Assembly (NCBI RefSeq): GCF_050563545.1
Contig: NZ_JBNXUM010000022.1
Span: 1 to 64,000 of the forward strand
Length of the DNA: 64,000 nucleotides
DNA from: Falsiroseomonas sp050563545
Lineage (GTDB): Bacteria; Pseudomonadota; Alphaproteobacteria; Acetobacterales; Acetobacteraceae
Direction: 5' to 3'
Each line of letters begins with the position of its first letter. Positions within the stretch are counted from its first letter, which is position 1. The notes under the pieces are model-generated. The model worked only from the letters and a program-made list of their open reading frames with translations, was not told the DNA's origin and made no database searches. The translations under genes were made by a program, and so were the position numbers. Below are positions 34,805 through 42,984 of the stretch, piece after piece.

Positions 34805-35935
34805 GTGCAGGCATCACGCGACAGGACGGAGCAGGCGGAGTCGCTCGCGCGCCTGCGCCTGGCGCGCAGCGAGGGCGTCGGGCCCGCGACCTTCCGCCGG
34901 CTGCTAGAGCGCCACGGCAGCGCCCGCACGGCGCTGGCTGCCCTGCCCCGCCTCGCCGCCGCCTCCGGCCGGCCCCTGGCGGCCTGCAGCGAGGAGGACG
35001 CGCTCCGTGAAGCCGAGGCGCTGGCGCGGATGGGCGGCCGCTTCGTCCATCTCGGCGACCCCGACTACCCGCCCCTGCTCGCGCTGATCGAGGATGCGCC
35101 GCCGGTGCTCTCTGTTCTTGGCGACGCCACCGTCCTGAAGCGCCCGCAGGCCGGGGTGGTCGGCGCGCGCTCGGCCTCCGCGGCCGGGCGGCGCGTGGCC
35201 GAGGAGCTCTCGGCCGGGCTGACCATGGGCGGCATTGCCGTCACCTCGGGCCTCGCGCGCGGCATCGACGCCGCGGCGCATCTCGGCGCGCTGAACGCCC
35301 ATGGCCGCACCATTGCCGTCGTCGCGGGCGGCCTCGACGAGCCCTACCCCGCGGAGAACGCCGCGCTGCAGGCCCGCATCGCGGCCGAGGGCGGCGCGGT
35401 GGTCGCCGAGGCGCCGCTCGGCACCGCGCCGCTGGCGCGCCACTTCCCGCGCCGTAACCGGATCGTCGCCGGCCTGGTGCTGGGGCTCGTGGTGGTGGAG
35501 GCCGCGCATCGCTCGGGCAGCCTGATCACCGCCCGCTTGGCGCTGGAGGCCGGGCGCGAGGTCTTCGCGGTTCCCGGCAGCCCGCTCGACCCCCGTTCAC
35601 GGGGGTCCAACGACCTGATCCGCCAGGGCGCACACCTCGTGGAGACGGCCGAGGACGTGCTCGCCCACCTCCCCCAGGCCCCGCGGGAGGCGCCTCTGTT
35701 CCGAGTCCGGTCCGAGCCGGAAGCCGAGCCTGCGGTGTCGGAAGACCCTCCGGCCCCCACCGACGCCTCCGGTCAACTCCTTGAATTGATTGGACCGACA
35801 CCCGTAGCCGTTGACGATCTGGCCCGGCGCTGCCACCTCTCGGCGCCTGCCGTCAGGGCGATGCTGCTGGACCTGGAGCTTTCCGGGCTGGTGGAACCGC
35901 TGCCCGGCGACAGGGTTGCGCGCTCCGCCCGGTAG
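34805..35935 (+). CDS. dprA: DNA-processing protein DprA
   Basis: This 376-residue protein is DprA/Smf. It has an N-terminal helical SAM-like region (LRLARSEGVGPATFRRLLER) and the Rossmann-like core VVGARSASAAGRRVAEELSA, GLARGIDAAAHLGAL, VVAGGLDEPYPAENAAL, FPRRNRIVAGL and SGSLITARLALEAGREVFAV. The C-terminal winged-helix DML1-like domain ends at VEPLPGDRVARSAR. It binds single-stranded DNA and loads RecA during natural transformation. The GTG at 34805 is the only start that keeps the N-terminal domain. topA follows 37 bases later. Confidence 0.94.
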   Translation: MQASRDRTEQAESLARLRLARSEGVGPATFRRLLERHGSARTALAALPRLAAASGRPLAACSEEDALREAEALARMGGRFVHLGDPDYPPLLALIEDAPPVLSVLGDATVLKRPQAGVVGARSASAAGRRVAEELSAGLTMGGIAVTSGLARGIDAAAHLGALNAHGRTIAVVAGGLDEPYPAENAALQARIAAEGGAVVAEAPLGTAPLARHFPRRNRIVAGLVLGLVVVEAAHRSGSLITARLALEAGREVFAVPGSPLDPRSRGSNDLIRQGAHLVETAEDVLAHLPQAPREAPLFRVRSEPEAEPAVSEDPPAPTDASGQLLELIGPTPVAVDDLARRCHLSAPAVRAMLLDLELSGLVEPLPGDRVARSAR

Positions 35936-35972
35936 CTCCGCCGCGGATCGAAACAGGGCGAATATCACCGAT

Positions 35973-38720
35973 ATGACCGACGTCGTCGTGGTCGAAAGCC
36001 CCGCCAAGGCCAAGACCATCAACAAGTATCTCGGGCGCGACTTCCACGTCCTCGCCTCCTTCGGCCACGTCCGCGACCTGCCCCCCAAGGACGGCAGCGT
36101 CCGGCCGGAGGAGGACTTCGCCATGGACTGGGAGGCCGACGGCCGCGGCGAGAAGCAGGTCGGCGAGATCGCCAAGGCCCTGAAGGGCGCGCGCCGCCTG
36201 TTCCTGGCGACCGACCCGGACCGAGAGGGCGAGGCGATCTCCTGGCATGTGAAGGACATGCTGGCCCGGCGCGGCGCGCTGAAGGGCGTCGAGGTCAGCC
36301 GCATCACCTTCAACGAGATCACCAAGCGCGCAATCCAGACCGCGCTGAAGGCCCCGCGCGACCTGGATACGCCGCTGATCGAGGCCTACCTGGCGCGCCG
36401 CGCGCTGGACTACCTGGTCGGCTTCAACCTCTCGCCGGTGCTGTGGCGCAAGCTGCCGGGGTCGAAGTCGGCCGGCCGCGTGCAGTCCGTCGCGCTCCGC
36501 CTGATCTGCGAGCGCGAGGCCGAGATCGAGGCCTTTCGGGCGCGCGAATACTGGACAGTCGAGGCGCGCTTCCAGACGCCGGCCGGTGCCCCGTTCACCG
36601 CGCGGCTGACCCATCACGAGGGGAAGAAGCTCGAGCAGTTCGACCTGCCGAACGAGGCGGCGGCGCTCGCCGCCAAGCGGGCCGTAGAGGCCGGGCGCTT
36701 CTCCGTCGTCTCCGTCGAGAAGAAGCGCGTCCGGCGCAACCCGCCACCGCCCTTCACGACCTCGACCCTGCAGATGGAAGCGTCCCGCAAGCTCGGCATG
36801 GGCGCGCAGCAGGCGATGCGCACGGCCCAGCAACTCTATGAAGGTGTGGACATCGGCGGCGACACCGTCGGCCTCATCACCTACATGCGCACCGACGGCG
36901 TCCAGATGGCGCGCGAGGCGATCTTCGAAATCCGCGACCACGTGAAGCAGGCATTCGGCGCGGACTACGTCCCCGGCGCGCCGCGCGAATACCAGACCAA
37001 GGCGAAGAACGCGCAGGAAGCGCATGAGGCGATCCGGCCGACCGACGTCTCCCGCACGCCGGAGTCCGTCGCCCGCTACCTCGATGACCGCCAGCGCCGG
37101 CTCTACGAGCTCGTCTGGAAACGCGCCGTCGCGTCGCAGATGCAATCCGCCGAGCTCGACCAGACGACGGTCGAGATCGCCGACGAGACCGGCCGGACGC
37201 GGCTGCGCGCCACCGGCTCCGTCATCGCCTTCGACGGCTTCCTGCGCCTGTATCGAGAGGACGAGGACGACCGCGCCGCGGATGCCCGCGCCGGCATCGC
37301 GCCTTCCGCCGCGACGGAGGACGACGAGGACCGCACCCTGCCGCCGATGCGCGACAGGGATCCGCTGAAGACCGGCGCCGTCGCCGCGAACCAGCACTTC
37401 ACCCAGCCGCCGCCGCGCTTCTCCGAGGCGACGCTGGTCAAGCGGCTGGAGGAGCTCGGCATCGGCCGGCCCTCGACCTATGCCTCGATCCTGCAGACGC
37501 TGCAGGACCGCGACTACGTGCGCCTCGACAAGCGCCGCTTCGTCCCCGAGGACCGCGGCCGTCTCGTCACCGCCTTCCTCGTCGCCTTCTTCGAGAAATA
37601 CGTGGACACCGGCTTCACCGCCGGGCTCGAGGAGAAGCTCGACGACATCTCCGGCGGCCGGCTCGACTGGCGCCAGGTCATGCGCGACTTCTGGGAGGAC
37701 TTTTCCCGCGCGCTGGGGGCGACCACCGACCTCAAGATCAGCGACGTCATCGACGAGCTCGACAAGGAGCTCGGCCCGCATTTCTTCCCCGAGCGCGAGG
37801 GCGCCGGCGATCCCCGCGCCTGCCCGTCCTGCGGGAACGGGCGGCTTGGCCTCAGGCTCGGGCGGACGGGCGCCTTCATCGGCTGCTCCAACTACCCGGA
37901 ATGCCGCTACACCCGCCCGCTGGTCGCGCCCGGCGCGGATGGCGAGAACGTCTCGGGCGGGTTCGAGGGGCAGCGCGAGCTCGGCGCCGATCCCGCGAGC
38001 GGCCAGAAGGTCACGCTGAAGCGCGGGCCCTATGGCCTCTATGTCCAGCTCGGCGAGGCCGGCACGGACGAGAAGGGCAAGCCGACCAAGCCGCGCCGCG
38101 CCAGCCTGACGAAGGACATGAACCCCGAGACGCTCGATCTCGACGCCGCGCTCGGGCTGCTGTCGCTGCCGCGCGCGATCGGCCGCGATCCCGAGACCGG
38201 CGAGGAGATCAGCGCGGGCATCGGCCGCTTCGGGCCCTATGTGCGGCTCGGCAACACCTACCAATCGCTCGAGCCGGGCGACGACGTGCTGGCGCTCGGC
38301 ATGAACCGCGCGATGGAACTCCTGGCCAAGGCGCGCGCCAAGGTTCGTCTGGTGGGGACGCATCCGAAGGACGGCACACCGGTGGAGATCCGCAAGGGCC
38401 GCTTCGGACCCTATGTCCTGCACGGCAAGACGATCGCCAACCTGCCGCGCGACCTCGGCATGGAGGATGCGACGCTGGAGCAGGCGGTGCAGCTGCTGGC
38501 GGAGAAGGGCAAGGAACTGCCGCCGCGCGGGGGCGCGAAGGGCAAGGCACGGAAGGCGCCGGCGCGGACGGTGGCGAACGGAGCTGCGGAGGTGGCGCCG
38601 GCGAAGAAGGCCGCGCCTCGGAAGGCGGCGCTCAAGCCCGCCGCGAAGAAGCCGGCAGCGAAGAAGAAGCCCGCGGCCAAGGCGCCGGCGCGCAAATCAG
38701 CGGCCGCGAAGGCGCGCTGA
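35973..38720 (+). CDS. topA: DNA topoisomerase I
   Basis: This 915-residue type IA topoisomerase begins MTDVVVVESPAKAKTINKYL (Toprim domain, with ATDPDREGEAIS acidic residues). The nucleophilic Tyr304 lies in TYMRTDGVQM. One Cys4 zinc ribbon, CPSCGNGRLGLRL to CSNYPEC, is at about residues 617-650, followed by two further ribbon-like repeats that have lost their cysteines (RFGPYVRLG, RFGPYVLHG). The last 60 residues are a Lys/Ala/Pro-rich basic tail. It relaxes negative supercoils. The rnr start lies one base after its stop. Confidence 0.96.
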   Translation: MTDVVVVESPAKAKTINKYLGRDFHVLASFGHVRDLPPKDGSVRPEEDFAMDWEADGRGEKQVGEIAKALKGARRLFLATDPDREGEAISWHVKDMLARRGALKGVEVSRITFNEITKRAIQTALKAPRDLDTPLIEAYLARRALDYLVGFNLSPVLWRKLPGSKSAGRVQSVALRLICEREAEIEAFRAREYWTVEARFQTPAGAPFTARLTHHEGKKLEQFDLPNEAAALAAKRAVEAGRFSVVSVEKKRVRRNPPPPFTTSTLQMEASRKLGMGAQQAMRTAQQLYEGVDIGGDTVGLITYMRTDGVQMAREAIFEIRDHVKQAFGADYVPGAPREYQTKAKNAQEAHEAIRPTDVSRTPESVARYLDDRQRRLYELVWKRAVASQMQSAELDQTTVEIADETGRTRLRATGSVIAFDGFLRLYREDEDDRAADARAGIAPSAATEDDEDRTLPPMRDRDPLKTGAVAANQHFTQPPPRFSEATLVKRLEELGIGRPSTYASILQTLQDRDYVRLDKRRFVPEDRGRLVTAFLVAFFEKYVDTGFTAGLEEKLDDISGGRLDWRQVMRDFWEDFSRALGATTDLKISDVIDELDKELGPHFFPEREGAGDPRACPSCGNGRLGLRLGRTGAFIGCSNYPECRYTRPLVAPGADGENVSGGFEGQRELGADPASGQKVTLKRGPYGLYVQLGEAGTDEKGKPTKPRRASLTKDMNPETLDLDAALGLLSLPRAIGRDPETGEEISAGIGRFGPYVRLGNTYQSLEPGDDVLALGMNRAMELLAKARAKVRLVGTHPKDGTPVEIRKGRFGPYVLHGKTIANLPRDLGMEDATLEQAVQLLAEKGKELPPRGGAKGKARKAPARTVANGAAEVAPAKKAAPRKAALKPAAKKPAAKKKPAAKAPARKSAAAKAR

Positions 38721-38721
38721 G

Positions 38722-41127
38722 GTGGTCCGGCGCGGACCGCCGAAGAAGGGGCATGCGGCGCGGAAGCGGACGGGGCGGGACCTGCCCCCTCCCAACCCTC
38801 CCCCGCAACCGCGGGGGAGGGCCAAGGCCTCTCCCGCTGCGCGTTCTTCCCCCTCCCCCGCAGGTGCGGGGGGCCGACGCGCCGCGTCGGCGCCGGAGCG
38901 GTCGGCTTCAGCCGACAACGCGCAGGCTGGTCGGGGAGGCGGCCATCCAAACCTACCCACCCTCGCCGACCTCCGCGCCTTCCTCCGCGCCTCCCCCGGC
39001 CGCCGCGTGTCCAAGACCGACATCGCGCGCCATTTCGGCCTGACCACCGACCAGCGCCCCGCGCTTCGCGACCTGCTTCGCCAGCTCAAGGATAGCGGGC
39101 AGGCCGCGCCCGTCGGCCGCCGCGGCCTCGCCGCCCCCGACCGCCTGCCCGAGATGACCGTGGTCGAGATCGTCGGCACCGACGCCGATGGTGACGCCAT
39201 CGCGCGGCCCGTGCAGTGGGACAAGGCCCTCGGCCCGCCGCCCGCGGTCTTCATGGCCCCCGAACGCCGCGGCCATCCCGCGCTGGCGCCCGGTGAACGG
39301 GTCCTCGCCCGGCTGCGCCACATCGGCGGCACGAAATACGAAGGCCGCACCTTCAAGCGCCTGGCCTCGGCCGATCGCCCCGCCCGCATCCTCGGCGTCT
39401 TCGAGGAAGGCCGCATCATCCCGACCGACCGCCGCTCGCGCGCCGAATGGTTCGTCCCGCCCGAACACCGCGGCGAGGCGAAGCCCGGCGACATCGTGCT
39501 CGCCGAACCCCTGCCCCAGCACCGCCCCATGGGCGCCCGCCCCGCTGCCGTCGTCGAGGTGCTGGGCCGCATGGGCGAGCCTAGATCGGTCTCGCTGGTC
39601 TGCATCCACGCCCATGGCATCCCCGACATCTTCCCCGCCGAGGCCGTGCAGGAAGCCGAGCGCGCCAGGGCCGTCACCAAGCGTGGCCGCGAGGACCTGA
39701 CGGCGGTTCCCCTCGTCACCATCGACGGCGAGGATGCGCGGGACTTCGATGACGCCGTCTTCGCCGAGCCGCATGAAGGGGGCTGGCGCGTCCTCGTCGC
39801 CATTGCCGACGTCGCCCACTACGTGAAGCCCGGCAGCGCGCTCGACCGCGAGGCCTGGGCGCGCGGCAATTCCGTCTATTTTCCCGACCGCGTCGTGCCG
39901 ATGCTGCCGGAGGCGCTGTCCAACGGCTGGTGCAGCCTGCGCCCGAACGAGAATCGCGGCTGCCTTTTCGTCGAGATGCTCTTCGACAGGTCGGGCACCA
40001 AGACCGGCCACCGTTTCGGGCGCGGCCTGATGCGCTCCTGGGCGCGGCTGACCTACGAGAAGGTGCAGGCCGCGCATGACGAGAGCCGCGACCTGGAAGA
40101 CCTGCCCGAAGGTCATCTCATTAACCTCTACGGCGCCTTCCGCGCCCTGCTCGCCGCGCGGGAACGCCGCGGCACGCTGGACCTGGATGTGCCGGAGCGC
40201 CGCGTCGTGCTCGATCCCCACGGCAAGGTGCTGGAGGTCGTGCCGCGCTCCCGCCTCGACAGCCATCGGCTCATCGAGGAGTTCATGGTCGCCGCCAACG
40301 TCGCGGCGGCGGAGGAGCTCGAGAAGCGCCGCGCGCCCTGCATGTACCGCGTGCACGACCGGCCGTCGGACGAGAAGCTGGAAGGGCTGCGCCAGTTCCT
40401 CCAGCAATTCGGCATCAAGCTCGCGCCGCGCGACCGCATCCACCCCCGCGACTTCTCCCACGTGCTGGAGATCGTGAAGGACCGCCCCGAGGCGCGGATG
40501 GTCAACGAGGCCGTGCTGCGCGGCCAGTCCCAGGCCGCCTACTCCCCCGACAACATCGGCCATTTCGGCCTGGCGCTGGCGAAGTACGCGCATTTCACCA
40601 GCCCGATCCGCCGCTACGCCGACCTCCTCGTCCACCGCGCGCTGACCAACAGCCTGCCGGACGAGGAAGCCGCCCGCTTCCCCGACACCGCCGAGCACAT
40701 CACCCAGACCGAACGCCGCGCCGCCATGGCGGAGCGCGACGCCGTGGACCGGTACCTCGCTGCCTTCATGGCAACACGCGAGGGAGAATTGTTCGAGGCG
40801 CGCATTAGTGGGGTGACACGTTTCGGTCTCTTCGTGACAGTGGAGTCGAACGGCGCGAGCGGAATCGTTCCTCTCGCGACCCTGCCGGACGACAGATGGC
40901 AGTTGGACGAGACCGGTCACGGGATGACCGGCCGCAGCACAGGGCTGAGCTTCGCCCTCGGCCAGCCGGTCGAGGTGCAGCTGGTCTCGGCGACGCCGCG
41001 CACCGGCGGGATGGTGTTCCGGCTGATGCAGGGCGATCCCCGCGCGGGGCAGCGCCGTCCGGCCCTCCGCGGCGGTGCGAGACCCGCGGGCAAGCCGCGT
41101 GGACGGCCCTTGTCGCGGCGGCGCTGA
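38722..41127 (+). CDS. rnr: Ribonuclease R with repeat-derived N-terminal segment
   Basis: This 801-residue 3'-to-5' exoribonuclease has an N-terminal winged-helix region (RRVSKTDIARHFGLTTDQRP), cold-shock domains, the RNB catalytic core with the metal-binding TIDGEDARDFDDAVFAEP, the SPIRRYADLLVHRAL motif, an S1 domain near residues 690-765 and a basic tail. The start must be the GTG at 38722, because no other ATG, GTG or TTG lies in frame before the winged helix. Residues of about 22-72 are Pro/Ala/Gly/Arg-rich and are translated from a palindromic element (38780-38945). It degrades structured RNA. Confidence 0.92.
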   Translation: MVRRGPPKKGHAARKRTGRDLPPPNPPPQPRGRAKASPAARSSPSPAGAGGRRAASAPERSASADNAQAGRGGGHPNLPTLADLRAFLRASPGRRVSKTDIARHFGLTTDQRPALRDLLRQLKDSGQAAPVGRRGLAAPDRLPEMTVVEIVGTDADGDAIARPVQWDKALGPPPAVFMAPERRGHPALAPGERVLARLRHIGGTKYEGRTFKRLASADRPARILGVFEEGRIIPTDRRSRAEWFVPPEHRGEAKPGDIVLAEPLPQHRPMGARPAAVVEVLGRMGEPRSVSLVCIHAHGIPDIFPAEAVQEAERARAVTKRGREDLTAVPLVTIDGEDARDFDDAVFAEPHEGGWRVLVAIADVAHYVKPGSALDREAWARGNSVYFPDRVVPMLPEALSNGWCSLRPNENRGCLFVEMLFDRSGTKTGHRFGRGLMRSWARLTYEKVQAAHDESRDLEDLPEGHLINLYGAFRALLAARERRGTLDLDVPERRVVLDPHGKVLEVVPRSRLDSHRLIEEFMVAANVAAAEELEKRRAPCMYRVHDRPSDEKLEGLRQFLQQFGIKLAPRDRIHPRDFSHVLEIVKDRPEARMVNEAVLRGQSQAAYSPDNIGHFGLALAKYAHFTSPIRRYADLLVHRALTNSLPDEEAARFPDTAEHITQTERRAAMAERDAVDRYLAAFMATREGELFEARISGVTRFGLFVTVESNGASGIVPLATLPDDRWQLDETGHGMTGRSTGLSFALGQPVEVQLVSATPRTGGMVFRLMQGDPRAGQRRPALRGGARPAGKPRGRPLSRRR
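38780..38945. repeat. Palindromic element within the rnr coding sequence
   Basis: A perfect 11-base-pair hairpin, CCCTCCCCCGC and its complement around AACC, lies at 38796-38821. A second one, with CCCTCCCCCGCA and TGCGGGGGG arms, is near 38850-38873. A perfect GTCGGCT/AGCCGAC hairpin at 38901-38916 lies within a 40-base segment (38892-38931) that matches 32675-32714 in reverse at 37 of 40 positions. All of this is in frame with RNase R and contains no stop codon. Confidence 0.8.
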
Positions 41128-42626
41128 CCCTCCTGCTACTGGCGCCCGTCCGGGCGCAGCATCCCGACGCATTCCCCTTCCCCCGCCAGCAGGCGGAGGA
41201 GGTGCTGTCCCAGTCCTTCGCTCTGATCCTCGACCGCCACATCGAGCGCGCGGCGCCGGCCGACATGGCGCTGTGGTCGCTGCGCGGCCTCTCGGCGCTC
41301 GACCCGCGGCTCGACGCGGTGCGCGCGGGGGCGGAGCTGCGGCTTATGCTGGACGAGCGCGCGGTCGGCGCCGCGCCGGTCGCGTCGCTCGCGGCCTCGC
41401 GCGATGCGGCGCGGATCGCCGCGGCGATCGCGGCGCTGATCGCCCCGCTCTACGACGCGGCCTGGCGCGCCTCGGCGCCGCTGCGCCGGGCGGGGGCGGA
41501 GCGCGTCATCGCCTCGGGCTTCGAGGAGGTGTTCAACCACCTCGACCCCTACAGCCGCTACGTCACCCCCGCCGAGGCCCGCGCCGCGCGCGAGCGCCGC
41601 GTCGGCCAGTCGGGCCTCGGGCTGCGCGTCGCCGTGCAGGGGGATGCGCTGGCCGTCGTCGCGATCGCGCCGGCGGGCCCGGCCGAGCGGGCTGGCATCC
41701 GTCCGGGGGACCGGCTGATCGCGGTGGATGGCCGGCCGCTGACGGGCAGGGAACCCGACCTCGCGGCGAGCCTGATGGAGGGGCCGGAGGGCAGCCCCGT
41801 CGTGCTGAGTCTGTCCCGCGCCGGCCGCCGGCGCGACGTGTCGCTGGTGCGCGAGGTCGTGGTGCCGGAGACCGTCTCGGTGGACCGGCGCGACGAGATC
41901 CTCTGGATCCGCGTGACCGGCTTCACCGTGATGACGGAGCGCCGCATCGCCGCGGTGCTGTCCGACATCTCCCAGGGGGGATTGCGCGGCGTGGTGCTCG
42001 ACCTCCGCGGCAACCGCGGCGGGCTGCTGGGCCAGGCCGTGGGCGTCGCCGATCTCTTCCTGGAGGCCGGGGAGGTCGCGCGCACCGCCGGTCGGCACCC
42101 CGATGCGGTCCGCCGCTACGATTCGACCGGTCGCGACATGACGGGCGGCGTGCCGCTGGTGGTGCTGGTGGATGGCCGCACCGCCTCCGCCGCCGAGATC
42201 CTTGCCATGGCGCTGGCCGAGCGGGGCCGGGCCGTCGTGGTAGGCAGCACGACCATGGGCAAGGGCCTGATCCAGCTGGTCGCGCCGCTGCCCAACGAGG
42301 CGGAAATCCTGATCACCTGGTCGCAGGTCGTAGCCCCCTCGGGCTGGCCGGTGCAGGGGATGGGGGTGCTGCCCGCCCTCTGCACGAGCCTCGGGCCCGA
42401 GGATGTCGCAGCCGCCCTCGCCCGGCTGCGGGCGGGCGAGGCGCCGATGGCGCGCGCCCTGGCCCGGCAGCGCGCGGCCCGGCCGCCGGTGCCGCCGGCC
42501 GACCTCGCCGCGATCCGCGGGGCCTGCCCGCCGGCGGAGGGCCGGCCGGCGGACCTGGCCGCGGCCCGCGCCCTGATCGAGAACCCCGCGGCCTATCGCA
42601 CGGCTTTGCGGGCCGAGACGCGCTGA
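40896..42626 (+). CDS. S41 family carboxy-terminal processing peptidase
   Basis: The protein has a membrane or export segment (AALTLLLLAPVRAQ), a PDZ domain (GLRVAVQGDALAVVAIAPAG then ERAGIRPGDRLIAVDG) and an S41 catalytic domain. The catalytic Ser is in DGRTASAAEILAMA and the Lys in MGKGLIQL. It would cleave proteins from their C-terminus in the periplasm. The start is unresolved: the only in-frame ATG is 40896, 232 bases inside rnr, and no ATG, GTG or TTG lies between it and the signal segment. The first 60 residues from that start look like out-of-frame S1-domain translation. The true protein probably begins near 41080 with an unusual start codon. Confidence 0.8.
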   Translation: MAVGRDRSRDDRPQHRAELRPRPAGRGAAGLGDAAHRRDGVPADAGRSPRGAAPSGPPRRCETRGQAAWTALVAAALTLLLLAPVRAQHPDAFPFPRQQAEEVLSQSFALILDRHIERAAPADMALWSLRGLSALDPRLDAVRAGAELRLMLDERAVGAAPVASLAASRDAARIAAAIAALIAPLYDAAWRASAPLRRAGAERVIASGFEEVFNHLDPYSRYVTPAEARAARERRVGQSGLGLRVAVQGDALAVVAIAPAGPAERAGIRPGDRLIAVDGRPLTGREPDLAASLMEGPEGSPVVLSLSRAGRRRDVSLVREVVVPETVSVDRRDEILWIRVTGFTVMTERRIAAVLSDISQGGLRGVVLDLRGNRGGLLGQAVGVADLFLEAGEVARTAGRHPDAVRRYDSTGRDMTGGVPLVVLVDGRTASAAEILAMALAERGRAVVVGSTTMGKGLIQLVAPLPNEAEILITWSQVVAPSGWPVQGMGVLPALCTSLGPEDVAAALARLRAGEAPMARALARQRAARPPVPPADLAAIRGACPPAEGRPADLAAARALIENPAAYRTALRAETR

Positions 42627-42648
42627 AGGGCCCCTTCCCGCTTTGCGC

Positions 42649-42676
42649 TTGACCTGCGGGCGCGCCTGACTATGGT
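42649..42676 (+). promoter_or_regulatory. Promoter of rpmG
   Basis: A -35 box TTGACC at 42649-42654 and a -10 box TATGGT at 42671-42676, separated by 16 bases, precede rpmG. The match to the sigma-70 consensus is the best in the window. Transcription would start near 42683, leaving a leader of about 60 bases. Confidence 0.7.
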
Positions 42677-42742
42677 GCCGCGCTCCGCCGTGCCGCCCCC
42701 GGGTGTGCGCGGGCCCCGACTTCGACCGCTGGAACCCCTGAG

Positions 42743-42910
42743 ATGGCCAAGGCCAACACCGTCCTGATCAAGCTCGTGAGCTCGGCCGAGACCGGCTACT
42801 TCTACGTCACGAAGAAGAATACCCGTAATGCCACGGGCAAGCTCGAGCTCAAGAAGTACGACCCCGTCGCGCGCAAGCACGTCGTCTTCCGCGAAGCGAA
42901 GATCAAGTAA
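42743..42910 (+). CDS. rpmG: 50S ribosomal protein L33
   Basis: This 55-residue protein is bL33: MAKANTVLIKLVSSAETGYF then YVTKKNTRNATGKLELKKYD and a basic tail. It has no zinc-binding cysteines, so it is the zinc-free form. It is one component of the large ribosomal subunit near the E site. It has its own promoter and is followed by two terminator hairpins, so it is transcribed alone. Its position before a convergent pleD is common in alphaproteobacteria. Confidence 0.97.
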   Translation: MAKANTVLIKLVSSAETGYFYVTKKNTRNATGKLELKKYDPVARKHVVFREAKIK

Positions 42911-42914
42911 TCGC

Positions 42915-42938
42915 GGCGGGCGTCGCGCCCGCCGTTTC
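42915..42938 (+). terminator. Terminator of rpmG
   Basis: GGCGGGCG at 42915-42922 pairs perfectly with CGCCCGCC at 42926-42933 around TCG, followed by GTTTCT. It lies 5 bases after the rpmG stop. Confidence 0.75.
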
Positions 42939-42952
42939 TGACGGAGTTCTGC

Positions 42953-42980
42953 AAGGGCCCGGCGGAAACGCCGGGCCTTT
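42953..42980. terminator. Bidirectional terminator between rpmG and pleD
   Basis: GGCCCGGCG at 42956-42964 pairs with CGCCGGGCC at 42969-42977 around GAAA. AAG before and TTT after extend the stem and give a T-run on both strands. It lies 5 bases before the pleD stop on the minus strand and serves both convergent genes. Confidence 0.8.
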
Positions 42981-42984
42981 CGCG

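Noticed and set aside
35853..38423. An 856-codon reading frame antisense to topA
   Set aside because: It is a by-product of high GC at codon third positions. The translation has the biased composition (Ala, Gly, Arg, Asp, His) of such shadows and no recognisable domain, while topA on the other strand is unmistakable.
41075..42652. GTG-started frame over the S41 peptidase region
   Set aside because: Its start is well placed, but the translation is Arg/Gly/Ala-rich throughout and lacks PDZ and S41 motifs, which lie in the other frame. It is useful only as a hint of a possible frameshift.
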